Notes: generated by a model not told the origin, from the letters alone. A stretch of DNA of 33,473 nucleotides from an uncultured Prevotella sp. (GCA_900322035.1 ONYL01000023.1:1-33473), one strand, 5' to 3'. Numbered from the stretch's first letter, positions 25,367 to 33,355 are shown. Numbers and translations are program-made.

Positions 25367-27505
25367 TTAATTCTTATTAGCGAACTTTTTCAACACGTCG
25401 CACCGGCTGATGTAGGGAGCTACTTGCTGAGGATAGCGATTGCTGAAGTCGAGCAGGCGCTGCATGGCCAGATATTGGCGGGAATGGGGTTGGTAGGTAG
25501 CGATTTCATTGTAGTTTTCGTCGTAGCTGAACGTCAGCATGGGATCGCGGTGGATGAAGGCCAGGGCGTAGACGGTTTTTTGCTGCAAGTCGAACGCGCG
25601 CTTTTCTTCTTTTTTGTTCCATTTAGGGGCCAAAGCCGCGTTGAGGAGACGGATGGTCTCGGCTACAAAGTCTTTCGTCCCGACGAGTGCGCTGTCTTGG
25701 GTGCAGCTCACGCCATACTGTGTGAGCCACCAGCAATCGCCCTCATAGCTTGCTTGATAATAGAGCGAAGCGAGCTTGTAGGCCTGCTGGCGCTTCTCCA
25801 GGCCATTGCGCATCAAGCGGTAGCGGGCCTCTTCCTGTATCATCTCGCGGCAGAAGTCAACCTTCTTGTTCGTTGAAAGCTTTGCGGGAGCATACATTTC
25901 GCTCCAGTCCACCTTCTGCTTGGTGAACCAGCGGTCGACATTGAAGTTTCTTCTTTGGGCATAAGGCGCGATGTTTTGTTTGCAGAGGAAGCCCGTGCTC
26001 ACCTTTTCTAAATAAGGTATGGCGTCGGCCCAACGGGCGCAGGTCAGGAGCCGCGTGCCGATGAGGTCGTTGTAGTAGTCGTCGCCACCCTGGGGCGCAT
26101 AGCGTCTGGCGTAGGCCTCAAGGTCGTTCCTAGACTGTGCCTTGCGCCACTGCTGATAGCCGATGAGCTGGTCGGTGGAAAGATTCTGCAGCGCGTTGAA
26201 ATACTCGCCGACGTACCAAAGTCCGGCCTGCTGCGAGGCGATGAGCGCCAAGGCCAGGTCGTCCATACCCTTCTGGCGCAGTACTGGCACGAGGTTGTTG
26301 AATACCAGACGGTCGAGCACATCATCGTAGTGGTTGTATCGGCCATCGGTTTCTTTCTTGCTCTCTGTCCGCAACCATTCCATCTCCTGGGCTATCCAGT
26401 TGAAATAGTCATTGTCGATCTTGTTCACGCTGACCGAGTTGACGGCATAGATAGCCCGCGCGTTGGCCTTCATCCGATTGGTGCCGGCCATATTGAGCGC
26501 GGCCTTCAGTTCATTGTTGGCAGCTTTGGTGTCGCCCAGCACATGATGGATGCAGCCAATGGCGGTCTGCCACAGACAAGGATTCTGCGTCTTGCCCTCC
26601 TTGATGACCTGCTGCGCGAACGAGACGAAGTCGAGCGCCTCCTGACGGTAGATGGCCTTGCGGTCAATCACCTTCAGCCAGTCAATCTTTGCCGAGTCGG
26701 TGTTCTCCACATAGCCGAAGGGATACCGGTTGGCCTCAAAGAGGTCGAAGGTCTCCTGGGTGTTGTTGACGAAGTCCTGAACGAGATAAATGAGCGTGGC
26801 GGAGTTGGGATTCTGGGCATAAACACTCTTGATGCCGGCCAGATTGCGGTACTTGCGCACGCAATATTTCAGACTGGCGAAGTCCTGTTGCTGGGCATAG
26901 ATCTCCACAGCCTGCCGCCGCTGGTTCATCCGCAGCAGACAGCCTGCGTAGAGGTTCTGCATCAGGTCGCGGAAGACGCCAGCGGACTGCGCCTTACCTT
27001 TCTTCACCCAGACATCGGCTGCGGCCTTATAATTCTTCTGGGCGAAGAGGGCACGCATCTCCATCAGCGCATACTGCGTGCGCAGCCGCTCGCCCCTGTA
27101 GGAGCGTGACGAGCTGAGCATAACGTTGAGCAACCGACTATACTGGCTGAGCTGCTGCTTGGTGGGATAATCCCAACCGCCGTTGATCATGTTGGACGCG
27201 GCAACATAGCGGTAGAGCAACCGCAGGTAGGCGTAGGTCTCGCGGTCGCCTTTCTTCTGCGCCGCACGCATGATGGCCGTACTGTCGTTGATGCAGTCGA
27301 AATACTCATTATTGCTTCCCACATATTTGCGCCAATAGTCGTTGACGCGGCTGGTGAAGGGACTGTTCTCCATCAGGGCATTGTCGTAGACGCTAAAGAG
27401 GTAAGCGTTGTGGGTAGGAGCTTCAGAACCACAAGCTTCGGCCGACAGAACGGGCCACAGAAGCAAGAGCAGAAGCACGCTAACGGACTGAAAAAATCTT
27501 TTCAT
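25367..27505 (-). CDS. Exported helical-repeat protein of unknown function
   Basis: The product has 712 residues. It starts with a signal peptide, MKRFFQSVSVLLLLLLWPVLSAEACGSEA. The presence of Cys after LSAEA makes lipidation possible but not clear. The rest is mostly alpha-helical, with repeat-like helical pairs resembling TPR/SEL1 arrays (for example QYALMEMRALFAQKNYKAAADVW and LLTCARWADAIPYLEKV), and no catalytic motif that I recognise. Its start overlaps the 3' end of the upstream lipoprotein gene by 26 nt, so the two are co-translated and probably work together in the periplasm or at the outer membrane. Similar pairs appear to occur in other Bacteroidales; this is from memory. Confidence 0.7.
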   Translation of the reverse strand: MKRFFQSVSVLLLLLLWPVLSAEACGSEAPTHNAYLFSVYDNALMENSPFTSRVNDYWRKYVGSNNEYFDCINDSTAIMRAAQKKGDRETYAYLRLLYRYVAASNMINGGWDYPTKQQLSQYSRLLNVMLSSSRSYRGERLRTQYALMEMRALFAQKNYKAAADVWVKKGKAQSAGVFRDLMQNLYAGCLLRMNQRRQAVEIYAQQQDFASLKYCVRKYRNLAGIKSVYAQNPNSATLIYLVQDFVNNTQETFDLFEANRYPFGYVENTDSAKIDWLKVIDRKAIYRQEALDFVSFAQQVIKEGKTQNPCLWQTAIGCIHHVLGDTKAANNELKAALNMAGTNRMKANARAIYAVNSVSVNKIDNDYFNWIAQEMEWLRTESKKETDGRYNHYDDVLDRLVFNNLVPVLRQKGMDDLALALIASQQAGLWYVGEYFNALQNLSTDQLIGYQQWRKAQSRNDLEAYARRYAPQGGDDYYNDLIGTRLLTCARWADAIPYLEKVSTGFLCKQNIAPYAQRRNFNVDRWFTKQKVDWSEMYAPAKLSTNKKVDFCREMIQEEARYRLMRNGLEKRQQAYKLASLYYQASYEGDCWWLTQYGVSCTQDSALVGTKDFVAETIRLLNAALAPKWNKKEEKRAFDLQQKTVYALAFIHRDPMLTFSYDENYNEIATYQPHSRQYLAMQRLLDFSNRYPQQVAPYISRCDVLKKFANKN

Positions 27506-28403
27506 AGTCGGAAAAGTTGAATCTGTTAATGTTTTGTTTACTTAAATCATATAGGATGAGTTCCGAGTGGGCATCGGGTCCGTGCCGACGGATGACACGC
27601 TCAGCCTCAAGAATGTCTTGCAAGGAAGGTTGACGGGTGACGATGCTGTCGCCGCGCAATACGGGCAGGTCGTCGTCGCCGTGCATGATGCCCACGTAGC
27701 GGCCGCCACGAAACAGCACGCGCCACGTGAAGAGAGGATAGGCTGCTGAGAGCGGCAAATGGTAGTCGTCGAGATGATGAACGTAGGGCTTCACGTCGTC
27801 GAGGTTGAGAATGGGTTTCTCGCAGTCGAGCCGGGTGACGTCACCGGTATTGTAGACCATCAGCACGCCGCGGTCGACGGGTGGTGCGGGTTGCGAGAGC
27901 TGGTGCAGACGGATGGTGGCCGAAAGCCGCACGTTGTTTTTCTGGCAGAGCGCATGCAGCTGTTTCAGGAAACCGAAGAAGCGTTGCCGGGTCTGCATGG
28001 TCCAGTCGCAGTCCACTTGCAGTTCCTTGAGCGGTCCCACGTCGTTGGTCTCGTTCATCTGTCTGACGCGCTTGAGGATGCGTTCGGCCAGGAGCGGGTC
28101 ATCGTGGCGCATGCAGTCGTTGAGGATGTAGACGGTGGGCACGATTTCCAGGCCCGCAGGCAGCGAATCGTCGAAGCTCAGTGTGGCATTGGGCTGACTG
28201 TGGCCCGCGTCGTCACACACCACATCGAAGTAGCGCACATAGAGACGGCCCACGTGATGCTGCTGCAGAAACGCACGCTCCCCCTTAGAGAGGTTGAGCG
28301 ACGTGCGCCAATAATACATGCTTCTCTTTTCGCTTTCCTTATGGGAGCAGGAGGCGAATATGCTCACGACGATGATGAAGAGAAAAATTTTCAGATGGCG
28401 CAT
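27480..28403 (-). CDS. Lipoprotein of unknown function, possible TIM-barrel fold
   Basis: The product has 307 residues. The lipoprotein signal MRHLKIFLFIIVVSIFASC has Cys19 as the acylation site. The mature part contains LKELQVDCDWTMQTRQRF, then NNVRLSATIRLHQL and DRGVLMVYNTGD. This order of beta-strands ending in acidic or polar residues looks like a (beta/alpha)8 barrel and resembles the DUF3142 group, though this is from memory. The segment VDCDWT could be part of an active or binding site. It overlaps the following gene by 26 nt. It may process or bind a glycan, but no family was confirmed. Confidence 0.65.
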   Translation of the reverse strand: MRHLKIFLFIIVVSIFASCSHKESEKRSMYYWRTSLNLSKGERAFLQQHHVGRLYVRYFDVVCDDAGHSQPNATLSFDDSLPAGLEIVPTVYILNDCMRHDDPLLAERILKRVRQMNETNDVGPLKELQVDCDWTMQTRQRFFGFLKQLHALCQKNNVRLSATIRLHQLSQPAPPVDRGVLMVYNTGDVTRLDCEKPILNLDDVKPYVHHLDDYHLPLSAAYPLFTWRVLFRGGRYVGIMHGDDDLPVLRGDSIVTRQPSLQDILEAERVIRRHGPDAHSELILYDLSKQNINRFNFSDYEKIFSVR

Positions 28404-28613
28404 GATTGAGCTTATTGTCAGGAATTAGGAGATAGGAGTTATTCCCTGCTCATTGCTGATTTCGGAACTGAGTGCTGATGAGGAGCTCATTTTTAGTTTT
28501 GAAAGCTGGAAGGCGGACGTGTTGCATAGGATACCCACTACCTGGGAATTTTTCGGGAGAGTTGAATAACTCCTCACCACTCTATACTAACTCCTTACTT
28601 TACTCTCTAAATA

Positions 28614-29171
28614 TTATTGTTTGTTGTGAACGATGAGCATGGCGCCATTGTAACTCACGATATACTGGTCGAGTTTGCGGCCCCCACTTGTGCTGTAGCC
28701 CAAGTTGTTGAGGTCGTAATCACGTTTACAGGTGGAGCAGTGGACGGTTTGGCCCACAGCGTTGAATGTGAGCGAATAACGGTAGAGATTCTTCTCGCGT
28801 GAACAGTTGGGACACTGACGGTCGAAGGCCACGAGCTGTCCGTCGGTCGTACGTCCGATGATGAGACCATTGTTGGCGCCGAGCGAATAGTTGAGGCGTG
28901 TCTCAGCCGCCGTCGTGATGGGCACCTCGTCGGTGGAGCCACTGCTGTTCTGGGCCACTACATAGCGCACACCAGCTTTCACCGGAGCACTGACGAAGAC
29001 AAACTGTCCATAGCTTGCCGGTTGCACGGCCGCCCAAAGCCATCCCGTGTTGTGTATGCTTGTGTTGTAGGCAAAATAACAGAAGATGTCGCTGTTGAAC
29101 GTTGAGTCGCCGCTGCACGATGTGAGCAGCACTAATGTGGCGGCTGCAAGAAAAGATTTGAATTTTCTCAT
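28614..29171 (-). CDS. Rieske-fold-like lipoprotein with four cysteines
   Basis: The product has 185 residues. The signal MRKFKSFLAAATLVLLTSC has lipobox LTSC (Cys19). The C-terminal ~90 residues follow the order of a Rieske domain: a strand with LVAFDRQCPNC, a hairpin, VHCSTCKRDYDLNN, a glycine-rich SGG, then LDQYIVSYNGAMLIVHN. Rieske proteins bind a 2Fe-2S cluster with CxH and CxxH. Here both His positions are Cys (Cys120/Cys123 and Cys145/Cys148), giving CxxC plus CxxC. This suggests a zinc or rubredoxin-type iron site instead of a true Rieske cluster. It lies 48 nt downstream of the SRPBCC gene and is probably in one transcript with it. Confidence 0.65.
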   Translation of the reverse strand: MRKFKSFLAAATLVLLTSCSGDSTFNSDIFCYFAYNTSIHNTGWLWAAVQPASYGQFVFVSAPVKAGVRYVVAQNSSGSTDEVPITTAAETRLNYSLGANNGLIIGRTTDGQLVAFDRQCPNCSREKNLYRYSLTFNAVGQTVHCSTCKRDYDLNNLGYSTSGGRKLDQYIVSYNGAMLIVHNKQ

Positions 29172-29219
29172 CCCGAGTATGTATTTGTGCGCCTTACTTT
29201 TTCGTTTGCCGTGCCCATG

Positions 29220-29648
29220 CTATTCAGCCTGGGCAATTTGCCGGTAGGGGAGAGCCTGCAACACGTCGGCCAATTGCTCAATGCCCTTCTGCAGCGGGCC
29301 TTTCACCATTTGGGCCATCATGAAGTTGAGTTCGGCTTTCATGGTGAGCTTCATTTTGCAGGTCTCCGTGGTGACGGGGAGCAGCTGAATCCAGAAGTTG
29401 AAGGGCACGGGGCTGTCGACCGACTCCAATTTGATGGTCTTCGGCTCTTCAAGGCCGACGACCTTGGCCGCCACCTTTCCCACCGGTGACTGGATGGAGA
29501 ATCCGTCGTCGGTGAAAGAAACCTTGTCGCGCATGTCGGCCGGAATGCGGTCCATCGCCTTACCTATATTGTTCATGTTGCTCAGCACGCTGTAGACCAA
29601 CTGTTGCGGAGCCTGTATCTCACGTATGGTGCTTTCAAATTTTGCCAT
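29220..29648 (-). CDS. SRPBCC family protein (START-like fold)
   Basis: The product has 142 residues from the ATG at 29648. A longer open frame to 29738 adds a polar N-terminus that does not fit the family. It begins MAKFESTIREIQAPQQLVYSVLSNM, a typical opening of polyketide-cyclase/SRPBCC proteins. The pattern of strands and a long C-terminal helix (MMAQMVKGPLQKGIEQLADVLQAL) also fits. Such proteins have a deep hydrophobic cavity for lipids or other ligands; the ligand here is unknown. It has no signal peptide. It follows pyrE after 196 nt. Confidence 0.8.
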   Translation of the reverse strand: MAKFESTIREIQAPQQLVYSVLSNMNNIGKAMDRIPADMRDKVSFTDDGFSIQSPVGKVAAKVVGLEEPKTIKLESVDSPVPFNFWIQLLPVTTETCKMKLTMKAELNFMMAQMVKGPLQKGIEQLADVLQALPYRQIAQAE

Positions 29649-29681
29649 TATCTTATTTTGTTTGTTTTGCCTGCATGATTC

Positions 29682-29840
29682 ATGATGATTCTCTTTGCCA
29701 TGGATGTCCACATCCTCCGCAAGGGATTCATACAACATGAGATCTATGAGAACTTCATGGACGCTTTATGGCTATTCCCGTGCAGAGAAACGATCATCAT
29801 GAAACATGCAGGTTTTGATTTCTATCGAGGTAAGCGGTAG
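29682..29840 (+). CDS. Possible 52-residue small protein, opposite strand in the pyrE gap
   Basis: Two adjacent ATGs (29682, 29685) open a frame that ends at TAG 29838-29840, filling almost exactly the gap between pyrE and the SRPBCC gene. The peptide (MMILFAMDVHILRKGFIQHE, then IYENFMDALWLFPCRETIIM) has protein-like composition and codons similar to neighbouring genes. I recognise no family, and no promoter is evident. It could also be a fragment of an older gene or chance. Confidence 0.22.
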   Translation: MMILFAMDVHILRKGFIQHEIYENFMDALWLFPCRETIIMKHAGFDFYRGKR

Positions 29841-29844
29841 CCGC

Positions 29845-30480
29845 TTATTCCTTTCTCCAGTTGGCCGGGTCTCTTCTCCACTCGTGGAGCACTTCTACAT
29901 CCACAGCCTTGATGTAACCCGTCTCCTGCGCCTGAGCCACCACATGCTCATAATCGGTCAGGGTGACGAGCTTCACGCCGGCCTCCTTGAAGGCTTGCTC
30001 GGCAATGGGGAAGCCGTAGGTGTAGCTGGCTACCATGCCGACCACCTCAAAACCAGCCTTGCGCAGGGCGTCAACGGCCTTGAGCGAGCTGCCGCCCGTA
30101 GAAATCAGGTCTTCCACTACAACGACTTTCGAGCCTTCGGGCAGTGTTCCCTCAATGAGGTTCTGCATACCGTGATCCTTGGGCTTGGAGCGCACATAGC
30201 AGAAGGGAAGATTCAGTTCGTCGGCCACCAATGCACCTTGGGCAATGGCGCCGGTGGCAACGCCGGCTACGGCCGTTGCCTCGGGGAAATTCTCCAATAC
30301 GGCATGAGCGAGTTCGAGTTTCACGAAACTGCGCAGGTCGGGGTAGGAGAGGGTCTTGCGATTGTCGCAGTAAAACGGTGATTTCCAACCGGAAGCCCAC
30401 GTGAAGGGATTCTCGGGTTGCAACTTGATGGCTTTGATGTCCAACAGCTTAGCTGCGAAAGCTTTTTTTAATGCGTCCAT
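29845..30480 (-). CDS. pyrE: Orotate phosphoribosyltransferase
   Basis: The product has 211 residues, normal for PyrE. The PRPP-binding motif VVVVEDLISTGG is at 119-130. The flexible catalytic loop RSKPKDHG lies around 98-105, and the N-terminal FTWASGWKSPFYCDNRK binds orotate or PRPP. The enzyme joins orotate to PRPP to make OMP in pyrimidine synthesis. It is cytoplasmic. Its promoter is at 30531-30561. A hairpin (GCTCC/GGAGC) lies in the leader but is not followed by U residues. Confidence 0.95.
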   Translation of the reverse strand: MDALKKAFAAKLLDIKAIKLQPENPFTWASGWKSPFYCDNRKTLSYPDLRSFVKLELAHAVLENFPEATAVAGVATGAIAQGALVADELNLPFCYVRSKPKDHGMQNLIEGTLPEGSKVVVVEDLISTGGSSLKAVDALRKAGFEVVGMVASYTYGFPIAEQAFKEAGVKLVTLTDYEHVVAQAQETGYIKAVDVEVLHEWRRDPANWRKE

Positions 30481-30530
30481 TTTCTATCTTTTTTTAGGGC
30501 TCCTCGGGGGAGCATGGGTTTATTCTGTTG

Positions 30531-30561
30531 CAAAGATAGCGGAATTAATAGGGATAACAAA
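30531..30561 (-). promoter_or_regulatory. Bacteroidetes-type promoter of pyrE
   Basis: TTTG (30558-30561, minus strand), a 19-nt spacer and TATCTTTG (30531-30538) match the consensus. The leader to the ATG is about 45 nt. Confidence 0.78.
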
Positions 30562-30610
30562 ACAAACAGAATGATTTTAACAGCAGTTAATGCCAGGTGC
30601 TATATAATAA

Positions 30611-30808
30611 TCTGCGTAATTAGCGTTAAGGGATGCGGCCTCGCCACATTACTTAGAGGCGGGATGCCGTGCCTCCTGCTCTCTTGCTGATTTCACTGAT
30701 TTCGCAGAAGGACAGCATGTATGGTTGCTATAGAAAAATCTGCGTAATCAGTGTTATCTGCGAGCCTTATATCCATTTATCTCTCGCTGATTTCACTGAT
30801 TTCGCAGA
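30611..30808. repeat. REP-like inverted repeats, four copies in alternating orientation
   Basis: Two identical 23-bp copies ending in TTTCACTGATTTCGCAGA lie at 30686-30708 and 30786-30808. Two inverted, slightly divergent copies (TCTGCGTAATTAGCGTTA at 30611-30628 and TCTGCGTAATCAGTGTTATC at 30739-30758) precede them. The right pair can fold into a stem of about 25 bp with a ~20-nt loop. Repeats of this wording (TCTGCG.AATCAGTG) are common between genes in Bacteroidales, from memory. Confidence 0.75.
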
Positions 30809-31049
30809 ATAATAGTTTTTCCGGATCACTGGATATTTCCAGCAGGTTAGCGGTAAAGGAATCCGAGATGGCCAGCATGCCATTTACATGACTTCGACAA
30901 GGTGCCCCTATCAATTACCTAAAGGAGTAATGTTGCCAAGCAAGATGCGACATTCCCCCAAAAATGGTAAAGGAAAATAGTCTTGGGCAGGCTTCGTTTT
31001 TCTATTTCCCCATGATTAAGTCGTCGCTGGTCTTGAGCGTAATAGCCGT
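30809..31049. other. Intergenic stretch before the cytolysin-like gene
   Basis: I see no convincing gene or terminator here. A plus-strand frame of 54 codons without stops (30816-30980) lacks a start codon for most of its length and matches nothing I recognise. Confidence 0.4.
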
Positions 31050-33116
31050 CTAACATTGGCCATCGTTATGCCAACCATCATCTGCGCATGAGTACCAATT
31101 GACAGTTTCACCGCCTACTGAACCGGGACGTAGCCATCTTGCAAAAATGTCACAGCAAGGATAGTCATAAATATGGCTAAATTTAACGTCTGTGCTCTTG
31201 TTTCTCAATTGTAGATAAACTCTGCCAACAGCATATTGCTTTTTGAGTTCTGGCTCAAGCTCAATTCTCACGTCGTCCATAAACGTTTTTTCACCGATCT
31301 TACGTTCGTAATTGACGGCTTCTGAGGGGAATAAAGGAAACTGAGTGCTTATTAGACAACCATTTCTATCACAAAGCTGATAATAGCCCGAAAGAGCAAG
31401 GTTGGTGTTTTTGAGACTGTTGAACACAGATACTCTGAATCCCGTGTTACGAATAAGTTTTTTTACCTTATGGGTACCGGTCTTCCAGAATGTCACATCC
31501 TTTGGATTGATACCATTAAGCATACAAGCTGAATAGGAAAGAATATTACCATAGAGGTCAAGACCTGTATTCTGTTTCGTAAGTTGGTTAGTTGACCAAT
31601 GTTTGGTTTTGTATTCATTTATTCGATTAATCACATCGCTTGCTTGTTGCATGACTATCTCCGTGGGAGTAGGATCTGTTTTATTGGGTTTTAGTTCACG
31701 CACCTGGAAGAGGACATCGTAATTGCTCATGTCCCCACCATTACCCGTACAGACTTGAGTGTACTCTATATTACTTTTGCTTTTAGAGAATTTCTGGCTA
31801 ACAGAAACTCCATAGCCACTAACGTTTGCACTTTGAACTAACGAACTGTTATTACTACTGAGTCTCTGTACCAAATCAATACATCTACCATATCTTACGG
31901 TACTTACAAAAAGGATTGCTTTTCCACTAAAAGCACGCTTGATATCATCTACTGTTACTGTAGGTCCGAAGAGATTTGATAAATCATTGCCAAAATCAGC
32001 CTTTACTTCATAAAATTGTTGAGAAAAGTGAGAAACCAAATAAGAGTTGTAACTTGAACTTTTACTCTCCAATCCTACACTTGCACTAACACCAGCGTAT
32101 TGGCCGGAGCAGTTTAGGGTCATGCACATCTCATCAAGACTCTGAGAGTTGAAATACTTATCAAGGATCTTAGCTGGAATACTATGACCCGTTTTGGTAA
32201 AATCATCTACAAGTTGATTGATTGCAGTATTTACATTGGCTTGTAATCTACCATAAACGTCCGGCTTCACTACTACAGAAAAATCACCTCCTCTGAAATC
32301 CGGGATATTGATTTTAACCTCACCTCTTGGAAGAAATGCTTCTGTAGGAGAATTTGTACCCAATGCTGTATCTACGACCAACAACATTCCTGGATAAAGA
32401 TCGGCACGACTACATGAAGAGAGGAATTCTGTAGGCTCATTGTCTATATTCACATCTTCATAAACAATAAGATAGTCACCTTCTATTCTGTTCTGTCTAT
32501 TTTCTGTATCAATCGCTGACTGTATAGAACTTTCATCATGAATGAATGTTCGTAAATAATCATTGATTTTTTGTCTACGCTGAGCATCTGTATCATTGGC
32601 ATTGGCAGACGGCGTAGAACCTGTGTTTGTTGACGGTCTGAAGGGTCTAAAGGTTGAAACAGTTGGGGTTGGCTTGTCTGGTTGAGGGGCAGGACTAACA
32701 GTGTCTGGAATATTTCCACAAGTTGTTCTATGCGCTGCAATCAGAGGGCTGCCTGTTTTGCCACCATACTGCCAATCATCATTTTCCCCTTTACCAAACC
32801 AGTTTACGCTGTCGTCTCCAAGGTTTCCCGGACGGAGCCAGTTGATCATGATGTCTTTCGTGTGCCAAATATAATTGTGTTGGAACGTGAGCTCCGTGCG
32901 CTTGTTTCTCAACTTGATATGTAGTTGATAAATGCTTGGAGGCAAAACTAATTCACCCAGATAGTCTTTGTTGGCAGCAACACGTTCCGTACCAACCACT
33001 GTTTGTTTAAAAATAGAATACTGCGTACCACCTTTTTCGAAGGTGTACCATCCGCTCACGGCAATGTCTGTTGCTTTCAAGCAATTGAACACATTTAACT
33101 TAATTCCTGTAGCCAT
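31050..33116 (-). CDS. Cholesterol-dependent cytolysin-like protein with duplicated terminal domains
   Basis: The product has 688 residues. The core (about 180-545) resembles thiol-activated/cholesterol-dependent cytolysins. SHFSQQFYEVKADF, then LFGPTVTVDDIKRAF and ILFVSTVRYGR, follow the order and wording of the family's 'FkQiyYtVsVd', 'dTVTVeDLkqrG' and 'lvYiSSVaYGR'. The two ends are copies of each other: NVFNCLKATDIAVSGWY (9-25) with SVFNSLKNTNLALSGYY (563-579), and LRNKRTELTF (69-78) plus NWLRPGNLG with LRNKSTDVKF (637-646) plus RWLRPGSVGG. In a cytolysin the C-terminal position is domain 4, which binds the membrane, but the canonical undecapeptide (ECTGLAWEWWR) is absent. A Pro/Thr-rich linker spans about 135-175. 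No signal peptide is seen. The gene is AT-richer than its neighbours. Pore formation is unproven. Confidence 0.75.
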   Translation of the reverse strand: MATGIKLNVFNCLKATDIAVSGWYTFEKGGTQYSIFKQTVVGTERVAANKDYLGELVLPPSIYQLHIKLRNKRTELTFQHNYIWHTKDIMINWLRPGNLGDDSVNWFGKGENDDWQYGGKTGSPLIAAHRTTCGNIPDTVSPAPQPDKPTPTVSTFRPFRPSTNTGSTPSANANDTDAQRRQKINDYLRTFIHDESSIQSAIDTENRQNRIEGDYLIVYEDVNIDNEPTEFLSSCSRADLYPGMLLVVDTALGTNSPTEAFLPRGEVKINIPDFRGGDFSVVVKPDVYGRLQANVNTAINQLVDDFTKTGHSIPAKILDKYFNSQSLDEMCMTLNCSGQYAGVSASVGLESKSSSYNSYLVSHFSQQFYEVKADFGNDLSNLFGPTVTVDDIKRAFSGKAILFVSTVRYGRCIDLVQRLSSNNSSLVQSANVSGYGVSVSQKFSKSKSNIEYTQVCTGNGGDMSNYDVLFQVRELKPNKTDPTPTEIVMQQASDVINRINEYKTKHWSTNQLTKQNTGLDLYGNILSYSACMLNGINPKDVTFWKTGTHKVKKLIRNTGFRVSVFNSLKNTNLALSGYYQLCDRNGCLISTQFPLFPSEAVNYERKIGEKTFMDDVRIELEPELKKQYAVGRVYLQLRNKSTDVKFSHIYDYPCCDIFARWLRPGSVGGETVNWYSCADDGWHNDGQC

Positions 33117-33208
33117 AGTCTTATGTTATTAGCCTTAATACCATTGTGATGTTTTAAGTGATTGTTTTATTGGTTTATAATTCATTAGTGCTTATTCGGC
33201 GGTAATTG
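33117..33208. promoter_or_regulatory. AT-rich leader region of the cytolysin-like gene
   Basis: The 92 nt directly upstream of the ATG are strongly AT-rich on either strand, but no clear TAnnTTTG box is found. The promoter may lie further upstream, before the small ORF at 33209-33355. Confidence 0.25.
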
Positions 33209-33355
33209 TTACTCTGCGCCCTGTCGGCGTGCGCTCTCAGCTTTGCCAGCCAGTGCCTTGGCTTGGTTGGCCTCGCATTGCAGGGGGGCATGCGGTCGCT
33301 GAGAGTGGTAAGTTCGCTCTTGTCGCTTGGTGCGTTGACTATTTTCGTGCTGCAT
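33209..33355 (-). CDS. Possible 48-residue basic small protein upstream of the cytolysin-like gene
   Basis: An ATG at 33355 opens a 48-residue frame ending in TAA (33209-33211). The peptide is very hydrophilic (MQHENSQRTKRQERTYHSQR, later NQAKALAGKAESARRQGAE), rich in Gln, Arg, Lys and Glu, with no signal peptide. It lies on the same strand as the cytolysin-like gene, 92 nt upstream, and is more GC-rich than that gene. It could be a real leader protein or chance; I recognise no family. Confidence 0.25.
   Translation of the reverse strand: MQHENSQRTKRQERTYHSQRPHAPLQCEANQAKALAGKAESARRQGAE

Noticed and set aside
30816-30980. 54-codon stop-free plus-strand frame before the cytolysin-like gene
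   Set aside because: No start codon for the first half, no recognised similarity; a run of this length is expected by chance.
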